From positions 622,501 through 686,500 of the forward strand of contig JAJDDB010000027.1 of the NCBI GenBank assembly GCA_029260575.1: DNA of 64,000 bases. The letters are read 5' to 3'. Shown in pieces: positions 43,044 to 50,160 of this stretch (position 1 is the first letter of the stretch; each line of letters begins with the position of its first letter). The position numbers and the translations under genes were made by a program. The notes under the pieces were generated by a model. The model made no database searches. It was not told the origin of the DNA and saw only the letters and a list, made by a program, of their open reading frames with translations. Source of the stretch: Phycisphaerales bacterium (GTDB lineage: Bacteria; Planctomycetota; Phycisphaerae; Phycisphaerales; SM1A02).

Positions 43044-44406
43044 GCTTGTCCAGTGCTGCTGACGCAAGGCTCAATGTCAGAAAGAAACCACACATATCCG
43101 TCACCGTCGTCAGGATCGGCCCCGCTGCCAGTGCCGGGTCCATCTTCATGCGTTTCAGCAGCAACGGCACGACGCCGCCGATCGACACCGCAATCACAGT
43201 GTTGCACGCAAGCGCCAGCCCAACCACGCCGCCCAGCCACGCGTTCCCTTTCCAGAAATACGACACCACGGCGATCAACGAACCGAGCACAAGGCCGTTG
43301 ATAATGCCGACGCTCGCTTCCTTCATCCACACCCAAAGCGCATCAACCGGTTTAATCAGATTCAGCGTCAGCTCGCGCATTGTCACCGCCACCGCCTGGT
43401 TGCCGCTGCAACCGGACATGTCGGAAATGATCGGCAAGAACACAGCTAGCGCAATCACCTGTTCCAGCGTATCCTGATACAGCGCGATCACCGTCGCCGC
43501 CATGATGTTCAGCACAATGTTGACGCTCAACCATGACAACCGCCGGGTGGCGCGCACCCGCACCGGCATGGAGCGCAGTTCCTCGCCGCCGACAATGCCC
43601 TGCGTCTTGAGATGATCGCTGTTGGCCCGGTCAGCCATGGCTTCTTCCACTGCCGAACGCAGCACAATGCCGAGCAGCCGATTCTCCGCATCCACGACAG
43701 GGACACCGAGAAATGCCCGCTCATCAAACAACGCATCCAGATCGTCAAGCGATTCATCATCGCGCACAGTCAGCGGACTGCCGATCATGATCGACGCAAT
43801 CTGTCGATCATCATGTTGGAAAAGCAAGTCGCGCATGCGCAGCACGCCGACAAGCCGCTTCGCTGTATCAGTCACAAACACATACTGCACCTGCATATCT
43901 GCGTACTGTGTCGTGTTCTGGCGAAGCGTGCGCACGACGTCGCCGACGGTATACGTGTCCGGAAACGTCACCGCTTCGGTGATCATCAACCCGCCTGCGG
44001 TGTCTGCCGGGTAGGCTGCAAGTTCGCGCAGACCCCGTGCCGCCTCGGGGGTCATGTGTTCGAGAATGGCCTCAGCCGCATCATCATCAATGGCATTCAG
44101 CAGGTCGGCCTGATCATCGCTCGTGAAACGTTCAAGAATTTCCGCTGCGGTTTCGGGTTCGAGATCATCAACGACTTCCGCGGTCTGCGCATCCGGCAGC
44201 GACCCGAGCAACCACGCAGACTGCTCCGGCCCGAGCAGTTCCACTACAGCCTGACGCTGCTCGTCATCAAGGTGCGCGATCATGCGGGCCGCTTCACCCT
44301 CGGGCAGCTCGGTGATATATGCCCGCAAAGCTTCGGCCTGTTTGTCCGCAACAAGCTCTGCAACCGCTTCCCACGGGCGATCAACAACTATGTCCTGTGT
44401 CGTCAT
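43036..44406 (-). CDS. mgtE: Magnesium transporter MgtE
   Basis: 456 residues from the ATG at 44406; the upstream in-frame extension is basic, low-complexity and unlike MgtE. Order of domains: MgtE N-superhelix (~15-135, with LPEGEAARMIAHLDDEQRQA), tandem CBS domains (~140-265), a linker helix, then five membrane helices. These include FLPIISDMSGCSGNQAVAVT, GIINGLVLGSLIAVVSYF and DPALAAGPILTTVTDMCGFF, whose conserved Asp lines the pore. It is a Mg2+-gated Mg2+ channel of the cytoplasmic membrane; the cytosolic domains sense Mg2+. No M-box leader is visible in the short upstream gap. Confidence 0.93.
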   Translation of the reverse strand: MTTQDIVVDRPWEAVAELVADKQAEALRAYITELPEGEAARMIAHLDDEQRQAVVELLGPEQSAWLLGSLPDAQTAEVVDDLEPETAAEILERFTSDDQADLLNAIDDDAAEAILEHMTPEAARGLRELAAYPADTAGGLMITEAVTFPDTYTVGDVVRTLRQNTTQYADMQVQYVFVTDTAKRLVGVLRMRDLLFQHDDRQIASIMIGSPLTVRDDESLDDLDALFDERAFLGVPVVDAENRLLGIVLRSAVEEAMADRANSDHLKTQGIVGGEELRSMPVRVRATRRLSWLSVNIVLNIMAATVIALYQDTLEQVIALAVFLPIISDMSGCSGNQAVAVTMRELTLNLIKPVDALWVWMKEASVGIINGLVLGSLIAVVSYFWKGNAWLGGVVGLALACNTVIAVSIGGVVPLLLKRMKMDPALAAGPILTTVTDMCGFFLTLSLASAALDKLT

Positions 44407-44470
44407 GCCGACAGCGTACGACCGGAGAGCGTAGAACACCACGGAGCTGGGGGTTTGTTGTGTTCTGTCG

Positions 44471-44926
44471 CTACCAGAATTTCCACCACGGCTTCGAATT
44501 CGTCGGGGTATCCGACTCCGTGGCTCCGTTGGCGATGTTGCGAAGCGCAGCCCGACTTTGCTTATTAGATTCAGCGAATTGAACAAGTGCCCGCCTCGGC
44601 TCCACAACTTCCCCTGACTGCGGGTCGTAGGCAAGTAGGCCTCGTTCAGTATTCCAACGTTGAATACACTGCAATACCTGTTGAAACACAGGTGTGGCTA
44701 CTGAATCATCAATTCCGTAACTGATGTTGATTTCGCAAACATACTGCGTTGCATTGCAACACGCCTGCCCACAAGTTTGTTGTTCAACGTCATTTGCGAA
44801 ATCCTGAAGATCGGGGTCCGCCGCGGCACCGCTTTCGTCCGTCTCGTCACACTCCAGCAATTCATCAATGACTTCATCCGGATTGCGACCTGGAATCGGC
44901 TTGAACACGAATAGGTCGTAACTCAT
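44471..44926 (-). CDS. Uncharacterised soluble protein
   Basis: 151 residues from the ATG at 44926, preceded by a G-rich ribosome site (GGGGGG, four bases away). It begins MSYDLFVFKPIPGRNPDEVI, a phrase I associate with small conserved proteins of unknown function. An acidic segment (ECDETDESGAAADPDLQDF), four Cys in ~20 residues (TCGQACCNATQYVCE) and a polar Lys/Trp-rich end (SKPWWKFW) follow. No signal peptide. It lies 28 bp downstream of efp on the same strand and may be co-transcribed with it. Confidence 0.55.
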   Translation of the reverse strand: MSYDLFVFKPIPGRNPDEVIDELLECDETDESGAAADPDLQDFANDVEQQTCGQACCNATQYVCEINISYGIDDSVATPVFQQVLQCIQRWNTERGLLAYDPQSGEVVEPRRALVQFAESNKQSRAALRNIANGATESDTPTNSKPWWKFW

Positions 44927-44954
44927 GGCACCCCCCGCACAGCGGTGACCGAAT

Positions 44955-45530
44955 CTATGCCTTGCTGAGATATTCACCCGTCGACGGGTTGATCTTCACA
45001 ACCTGGCCGTTCTCTACAAATGGCGGGACACGCACTTTCGCGCCCGTCTCCAGAACCGCTTCCTTGAGTTGGTTCGTCGCAGTTGCGCCCTTGGCCTGCG
45101 GCGCTGTTTCCTGGACTTCAAGTTCAACCGCAGCAGGCAGTTCAATGCCCAGCGGCTTGCCCTGAAACAGAATCACTTTGACCTCGACGTTTTCCTTGAG
45201 CCACTGACTCTGGTCCTGTGGCAGCACATCGTTGTCCACTTCGACCTGCTCGTAGGATTCGTTGTCCATGAAGATGAACGGCCCCTGCCCGTGGCCGGAG
45301 GCGTCATAGAGGTACTGCATCGTTCGATTGTCGATACTGACATCATCGAGCTTGTCAGTGGAATTCAGGCGGTTGGTCTTGATCGTCCCGGTGTCGAGGT
45401 TCTTCATCTTGGCCTGCACATAGGCCGGCCCCTTGCCGGGCTTGACGTGCTCGGTGTCCAGCACGACGTGCAGGGAACCCTCCCACATGATGGCCTGACC
45501 GCGTCTGACATCGTTGGCTTTGATTGGCAT
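44955..45530 (-). CDS. efp: Translation elongation factor P
   Basis: 191 residues from the ATG at 45530 (MPIKANDVRRGQAIMWEG); an ATG three codons earlier is the alternative. The three OB/KOW-like domains of EF-P are seen. The tip loop is HVKPGKGPAYVQ with K33 in the place of the modifiable Lys34 of E. coli. IDNRTMQYLYDASG and a C-terminal ending GAKVRVPPFVENGQVVKINP then STGEY complete the fold. EF-P rescues ribosomes stalled at polyproline. The Lys rather than Arg at the tip implies lysylation or related modification (EpmAB) or use unmodified; no epmA/B is in the window. Confidence 0.93.
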   Translation of the reverse strand: MPIKANDVRRGQAIMWEGSLHVVLDTEHVKPGKGPAYVQAKMKNLDTGTIKTNRLNSTDKLDDVSIDNRTMQYLYDASGHGQGPFIFMDNESYEQVEVDNDVLPQDQSQWLKENVEVKVILFQGKPLGIELPAAVELEVQETAPQAKGATATNQLKEAVLETGAKVRVPPFVENGQVVKINPSTGEYLSKA

Positions 45531-45593
45531 AGGCCGCATATCGTAGCACGCACCAGCGCAAGTCCAAAACCGAACGAACCTGACACCAAAGCC

Positions 45594-46076
45594 ATGCTTA
45601 TCCGCATCCACAAACCGTCCAAATCCGGCAAACAACCCGTCCTCATCTGCACCCGCGCCAACGGCAGCGAAACCCTTGCCCCAGCGACAGTCGGCGTCGA
45701 ACACGACCTCGTCCATTACGCAGTGGAAACCGAACTCGGCCTGAAGCAGTCCTTCTATGCGCTTGTCGCAAGTGGATGGAACATTCAGGATTTCAATGTG
45801 CCCGGCGCGATGAAGAACACCAACCTGCCCGAAGAGGCAGGCCGCACCGAATTCATCATCGGCCTGCTACAGATGGAGCGCCGCAACGGCGAACCATACG
45901 CCGACCTCAACGCTGAGCTTGCAACCATCTGCACCCAGCGCGGGATCACGCCGCCGATTCAGGTGGATGAAGCAGCGCTGCCTCGCATTCGCAAGAAGAT
46001 TGATGAGTTGTGTTACCAGTGGGTGGTAACGCAACCGGGGTCAGTGATGGAGTTGGAGTGGAAAACGCAGAAATGA
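45594..46076 (+). CDS. Uncharacterised conserved protein
   Basis: 160 residues from the ATG at 45594, divergent from efp with 63 bp between the starts. It has no signal peptide or membrane segment, and mixed alpha/beta composition: ILICTRANGSETLAPATVGV-like strands, then helices with EEAGRTEFIIGLLQMERRNG and ALPRIRKKIDELCYQW. I do not recognise a domain. It may be a planctomycete-specific housekeeping protein, judging from its clean coding character; that is inference. Confidence 0.5.
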   Translation: MLIRIHKPSKSGKQPVLICTRANGSETLAPATVGVEHDLVHYAVETELGLKQSFYALVASGWNIQDFNVPGAMKNTNLPEEAGRTEFIIGLLQMERRNGEPYADLNAELATICTQRGITPPIQVDEAALPRIRKKIDELCYQWVVTQPGSVMELEWKTQK

Positions 46077-46106
46077 TGCAGAGTTCGTACGAATCTGCAC
46101 CGAATG

Positions 46107-47069
46107 CTATCGAACGTAATACGCCCAGAATGCCGCGACTTCCCGAGCCATGAACACCGGCATCTTCGTAAGCACATACTTCGGGCGAGCGGGGACGGTA
46201 TACACGGTCAGTCCCGCCTGCTGATACGCCTGTTTAATGCGCGGCAGGTGATAGCCGTGACTGACCACAAGCGCCGAACGAATTTCGTATTGCTCGAAGA
46301 TGTCATTCGACTCGGCAACGGTATCTGCGGTTGTCAGTCCGTTTCGATCCAGCACAAACGCTGTTTCCGGCACACCGAGCGACATGGCATAGTCGCGCAT
46401 CGCTTCGACTTCATGTATATCGCCATCGCCGGGACCGCCGGAGCAGATGATTTGCTGCGCCAGGCCTGCATGGAACAGCTCACATGCTGTACGCATGCGA
46501 TCTTCGAGTGCATCGGACAACCGTCCGTCGGCATATGCCCGCGCGCCGAAGACGACAATCGCATCGGCATTGCGCCGGTAGTCAGTCGTGCCGAAGCACA
46601 CCATCTGCAGCAGCGGAAAAGCCAATATGGTTGCGACAAGCACCGGTGCGCTGACACTGAAACACCGAATGCCGCCCGCTGGTCGGTTGCGATACATCGC
46701 GATGGACACGATTCCAAGCACAACAGCGACGACAAGTGAGAATGGAATAGGCACCGCCAATCGGGTGGTGATCGAGGCGTCTGCCACCAGCCGGTAATAC
46801 ACAATCGCGTTCCAGCAGGCGATCACGAACGCACTCGTGATGAGCGCAACACCAATTCTTCTTCGCCACGCCGATTGAAACGGCCGAATCGCGTAGGCGC
46901 ACAAAGTCAGAGCAGCACCCACCAGCAAAATGAAGAACAGCGGTTTGTCGGGAACACCAATCCACCACCGATTCGGATCAGGAACATCTTTCACGACTCG
47001 AAGGACACAGTTCCACAACGTGAACATACCAAAGAACGCGCACAATCCGCGCGCTATCGAGGTCAGCAT
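46107..47069 (-). CDS. DUF218 (YdcF/SanA/ElyC-like) membrane protein
   Basis: 320 residues. The ATG at 47069 has GGAG seven bases upstream. The frame continues open for another 740 bp through the 21-bp repeat array, but that extension is repeat-derived and unlikely to be translated. Four to five N-terminal helices (residues ~5-150) precede a DUF218 domain: ADAIVVFGARAYADGRLSDA, ICSGGPGDGDIHEVEAM, NGLTTADTVAESNDIF and ALVVSHGYHLPRIKQAY. Family members act in envelope biogenesis, for example ElyC and SanA, with unknown chemistry; the domain probably faces the periplasm. Confidence 0.8.
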   Translation of the reverse strand: MLTSIARGLCAFFGMFTLWNCVLRVVKDVPDPNRWWIGVPDKPLFFILLVGAALTLCAYAIRPFQSAWRRRIGVALITSAFVIACWNAIVYYRLVADASITTRLAVPIPFSLVVAVVLGIVSIAMYRNRPAGGIRCFSVSAPVLVATILAFPLLQMVCFGTTDYRRNADAIVVFGARAYADGRLSDALEDRMRTACELFHAGLAQQIICSGGPGDGDIHEVEAMRDYAMSLGVPETAFVLDRNGLTTADTVAESNDIFEQYEIRSALVVSHGYHLPRIKQAYQQAGLTVYTVPARPKYVLTKMPVFMAREVAAFWAYYVR

Positions 47070-47278
47070 GAGCGAACTCCAATCGAAAGACAAGCGCTCT
47101 TCGACATTGAAGATGTTTTCGCTGCAATTGTGGCGAATGGGTGGTTGAGAATGCCCCGCGTCCACTGGCGCACGGCCTTGAACTGCTGGACGAAGGCTGC
47201 GGGGATCGGCAAAGATGATGCCGTAGCGGACGAAGAACTGATCGTCCGGCTGGGAGTCGATGCCGCTGTGCATTACCC
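47070..47278. other. Spacer between DUF218 gene and 21-bp array
   Basis: About 210 bp without a supported gene. It must hold the promoter of the DUF218 gene at 46107-47069. No transposase remnant or clear hairpin is recognised. Confidence 0.35.
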
Positions 47279-47602
47279 GCATAACGGAACCCTTCCTCCG
47301 CATAACGGAACCCTTCCTCCGCATAACGAAAACTATCGGCGGCATAACGCGGACAGGAGTTTTCGTTATGCCCACCACTGTTTTTGTTATGCGAACGCAC
47401 GGTTTTGTTATGCCGCCGTCTGTTTCCGTTATGTGAACATCTGTTTTCGTTATGCGAACGACAGTTTTCGTTATGCGAACGTATGTTTCCGTTATGCGAA
47501 CGCAAGTTTTCGTTATGCCGTGGTCTGTTTTCGTTATGCGAACACAGCTTTTCGTTATGCCGCCGTCTGGTTTTGTTATGCGAAAGGCCCGTTTCGTTAT
47601 GC
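47279..47602. repeat. 21-bp iteron-like array with orientation switch (16 copies)
   Basis: Four copies of GCATAACG start at 47279, 47300, 47321 and 47342. Then twelve copies of the reverse complement (C/T)GTTATG(C/T) start at 47364, 47385, 47406 and so on every 21 bp to 47595. The spacing is exact within each block, and 22 bp separates the two blocks. Spacers of 13 bp fall mainly into two types, GAAC-N6-TTT and C(C/G)-CCGTCTG-TTT-like, giving an extended TTCG-TTATG-CGAA dyad in many units. The constant octamers stand out against variable spacers, as for protein-binding sites. No gene overlaps it. It is flanked by the DUF218 gene and a small basic protein gene. Confidence 0.85.
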
Positions 47603-47747
47603 CGATGGTCGTTCGGGGGCGTCTGGTGCTGCTGCGGGGCGGTTGTTCTCGGGCTTGCCCGGATTTCCTGCATGATTGGAAAAGTCGCTCAAGTGGGCGC
47701 GACTGCACGTCGATGTCGGGCGAAGTATGTTGCGCCCCTCTCCACCC

Positions 47748-47996
47748 ATGTCCAACACCGAGCGTCAGCGGCAATTCCGCGAGCGCAATCCGGGGTACTA
47801 CCAGCGTCTGCACGCCAAGCGGAAGGCGCAGGTTCAGGCTCTGTGCGAGCAGCTTCTCCGAGACAAGGCCATTGCCGAGATCATGACACCCGCGATGCCG
47901 TTGTGCCTACCGGCACCGGAGCAGGTGACGCAGCCGTGGGTTGAGCAATTGTTGCGCAATGTCGAGTCTCGAGATCGACAGCCCGTCAGCGTGTGA
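47748..47996 (+). CDS. Small basic protein next to the 21-bp array
   Basis: 82 residues from an ATG at 47748. The first half is strongly basic and polar: MSNTERQRQFRERNPGYYQR then LHAKRKAQVQAL; the second half is helical and Pro-containing. I recall similar short proteins (pattern ERQRxFRxRNPGYYxR) in planctomycete genomes but no function. No ribosome site is obvious. It begins 146 bp after the last repeat, reading away from the array, so the array could act as its operator or it could be the array-binding protein. Both ideas are untested. Confidence 0.5.
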   Translation: MSNTERQRQFRERNPGYYQRLHAKRKAQVQALCEQLLRDKAIAEIMTPAMPLCLPAPEQVTQPWVEQLLRNVESRDRQPVSV

Positions 47997-48077
47997 ATTG
48001 ATCAGCGCTCAACAATCGACCTCCGGTTGATCGGCACGCTGAAGCGTGCCGGGCCTGCGGGTGTGTTGAATTGTGTC

Positions 48078-49655
48078 TTATCGCGCTGTTGCTTCGGCCC
48101 GCACTTCTCGAAGGACTGTCACCTTGATCTCGCCGGGGAAGGTCATTTCTTCTTCGACGCGCTTGGCGATGCAGCGGGCGATGTTGAACGCTTCCGCATC
48201 GTCCACCTTCTTGGCATCGATAATCACGCGCACCTCGCGGCCGGCCTGAATGGCGTGCGCTTCGGTGACGCCGGTTTGTTCGGTTGCGATACCTTCGAGT
48301 TGCTCCAGCCGCTTAATGTACATTTCCATCGACTCGCGCCGCGCGCCGGGGCGAGCGCCGCTGAGCGCATCCGCTGCCATAACAATCGGCGTGTATGCAC
48401 TGGTCGCTTCCATATCACCGTGATGCCCGCCGATTGCGTTGAGCACCACTTCGGCTTTCTCGCCGTACTTACGGGCAAACTCCATGCCGATGGCAGGGTG
48501 GCCGCCTTCCATTTCGTGGTCCATTGCCTTGCCGATATCGTGCAGGAAGCCGCACCGCCGGGCAATGTCACCTTTCAAACCAAGTTGATCCGCAATGATC
48601 TGGCTGAGGTACGCAACTTCCACCGAGTGCCGAAGCACGTTCTGGCCGTAGCTCGTGCGAAAGTGCAGCTTGCCCATCGCTTCGACAATCTTGGGGTGCA
48701 GGCCGCGGATGTTGCATTCCATCACTGCGTCATTGCCGGCCTTGATGATGCGCTCCTGCATGTCCTTGCGCACACCTTCGACGATCTCTTCGATGCGCGA
48801 GGGATGCACCCTGCCATCAGCAACCAGCTTCGACAGTGACTCGCCGGCTATCGCTCGACGGATCGGATCAAAGCACGACACCGCAATCACGCCGGGCGTG
48901 TCATCAACGAGAATGTCCACGCCGGTCGCGCGTTCCAGTGCGCGAATGTTGCGGCCCTCGCGGCCGATGATCCTGCCCTTCATGTCATCGGACGGAATCT
49001 TCACCGCCCGGACAGTGGTATCGGCAACGTGATCTGCTGCGAACCGCTGAATCGCCTGCAGCGTTATCTCGCGACTTCTGCTCCGGGCTTCGGTTTCCGC
49101 TTCATCGAGAATTTGCTGTGTGAGGACGTTGGCCTCGTGATCCGCTTCTTCACGGATCTGCTGCAGGAACAGGTCTTTTGCCTGATCCTGCGTCATGCCG
49201 GTCACTCGTTCAAGCTGTTCACGCACGCGGCTGCGGTCTTCCTCCAGCCCTGCATGCACACTCTCGATTTCCTTTTCACGGTTGTTCAGCTTCGATTCCC
49301 GTGAATCGAGTTTGGACTCGCGGTTGGTCAGCGACTTGAGGCTCTGATCCAGTGAATCCTCGCGCTTGGCAAGCCTGGCCTGGGATTCCTTGATCTCCGT
49401 GCGGGCCTCAGCGACTTCCTTCTCCAAGTCTTCGCGGCGCTTTGTTGCGCGCTTTTCAGCTTCCAGCTCAATGCGCTGGCGCGATGCCTCAGCTTCAGTT
49501 TCAGCAGAGCTGGTAATCTGAGCAGCGTCACGTTTGGCCCGGGCGATCGCCCCGCCTGTGAGCACCGTCAGCAGCACCCAGCCAATGGCAACGCCAACGA
49601 CCAGCGTTATTGCGCCGACCATCCATTCATTCAAACCTAGATATATAGAAGTCAC
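48078..49655 (-). CDS. rny: Ribonuclease Y
   Basis: 525 residues in canonical order: an N-terminal helix (MVGAITLVVGVAIGWVLLTV), a long coiled coil (residues ~38-190, Glu/Arg/Lys heptads), a KH domain with GRIIGREGRNIRALERATG, and an HD domain with LRHSVEVAYLSQII and FLHDIGKAMDHEMEGGH. The C-terminal region (TGVTEAHAIQAGREVRVIID) is typical. It is a membrane-tethered endoribonuclease initiating mRNA decay. It is flanked by a 505-bp intergenic region upstream. Confidence 0.94.
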   Translation of the reverse strand: MTSIYLGLNEWMVGAITLVVGVAIGWVLLTVLTGGAIARAKRDAAQITSSAETEAEASRQRIELEAEKRATKRREDLEKEVAEARTEIKESQARLAKREDSLDQSLKSLTNRESKLDSRESKLNNREKEIESVHAGLEEDRSRVREQLERVTGMTQDQAKDLFLQQIREEADHEANVLTQQILDEAETEARSRSREITLQAIQRFAADHVADTTVRAVKIPSDDMKGRIIGREGRNIRALERATGVDILVDDTPGVIAVSCFDPIRRAIAGESLSKLVADGRVHPSRIEEIVEGVRKDMQERIIKAGNDAVMECNIRGLHPKIVEAMGKLHFRTSYGQNVLRHSVEVAYLSQIIADQLGLKGDIARRCGFLHDIGKAMDHEMEGGHPAIGMEFARKYGEKAEVVLNAIGGHHGDMEATSAYTPIVMAADALSGARPGARRESMEMYIKRLEQLEGIATEQTGVTEAHAIQAGREVRVIIDAKKVDDAEAFNIARCIAKRVEEEMTFPGEIKVTVLREVRAEATAR

Positions 49656-50160
49656 TACGGCAACCCTCGTTGGGGATTACCGGCAGTCAGGGGTCGCTAG
49701 GCCGGGTCGTCTTCATGCGACGACACCGAATGTGGGACCGATTCCGAAACTGGGTGCGCTTAGTCCTGCACCGAATTCACTCGACGTCGATCACGCCGAT
49801 GTAATTGAGATTTGGTGCTCTGAGATCCTCACTACTAGATAAAGAAAAACAGAAGAAGCGCTTCGTGAGCTATGAAACTGATGCTCGAACCTATACCCAG
49901 AAACTTCGGAATTCAAACGTTCAATCTATGACCACCCGACTCGTGTCGGAGTTGAATAGATCGCCCGTGTCACACATTCGGAGCGGCGTTTCCGCCACAC
50001 CCCGGCCAGCTGGCTCCATTCGCCGCCGGCACCGGACACAGACCAAATTATTGTCAGAGCTGATTATGATCTGCCCCGGCCATGCGGTCAACAGCCCAAT
50101 CCGCTGCGAAACAGCAATCATCACGGACAACCCTGGCCTTCAGCGGTACTATCCACCGTC
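49656..50160. other. Large intergenic region between divergent rny and ABC-2 permease
   Basis: 505 bp. It holds the hairpin GTCGTC-TTCATGC-GACGAC (49706-49724) near the rny start, in what would be its leader on the minus strand. An A-rich stretch (AGATAAAGAAAAACAGAAGA) lies around 49838-49857. No convincing gene, riboswitch or terminator. Both promoters must lie here. Confidence 0.45.

Noticed and set aside
44407-44470. M-box Mg2+ riboswitch upstream of mgtE
   Set aside because: Only 64 bp are available before the neighbouring gene, far below the M-box size.
47279-47602. CRISPR-like array
   Set aside because: The conserved part is only 8-12 bp, the pitch is 21 bp, the orientation flips and no cas gene is nearby.
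47279-47602. Integron attC sites
   Set aside because: GTTATGC does not satisfy GTTRRRY, there are no paired long stem sites, and no integrase is present.
49534-49842. Plus-strand small gene overlapping the rny start
   Set aside because: Half is antisense to rny, no ribosome site, and the remainder has no protein-like character.
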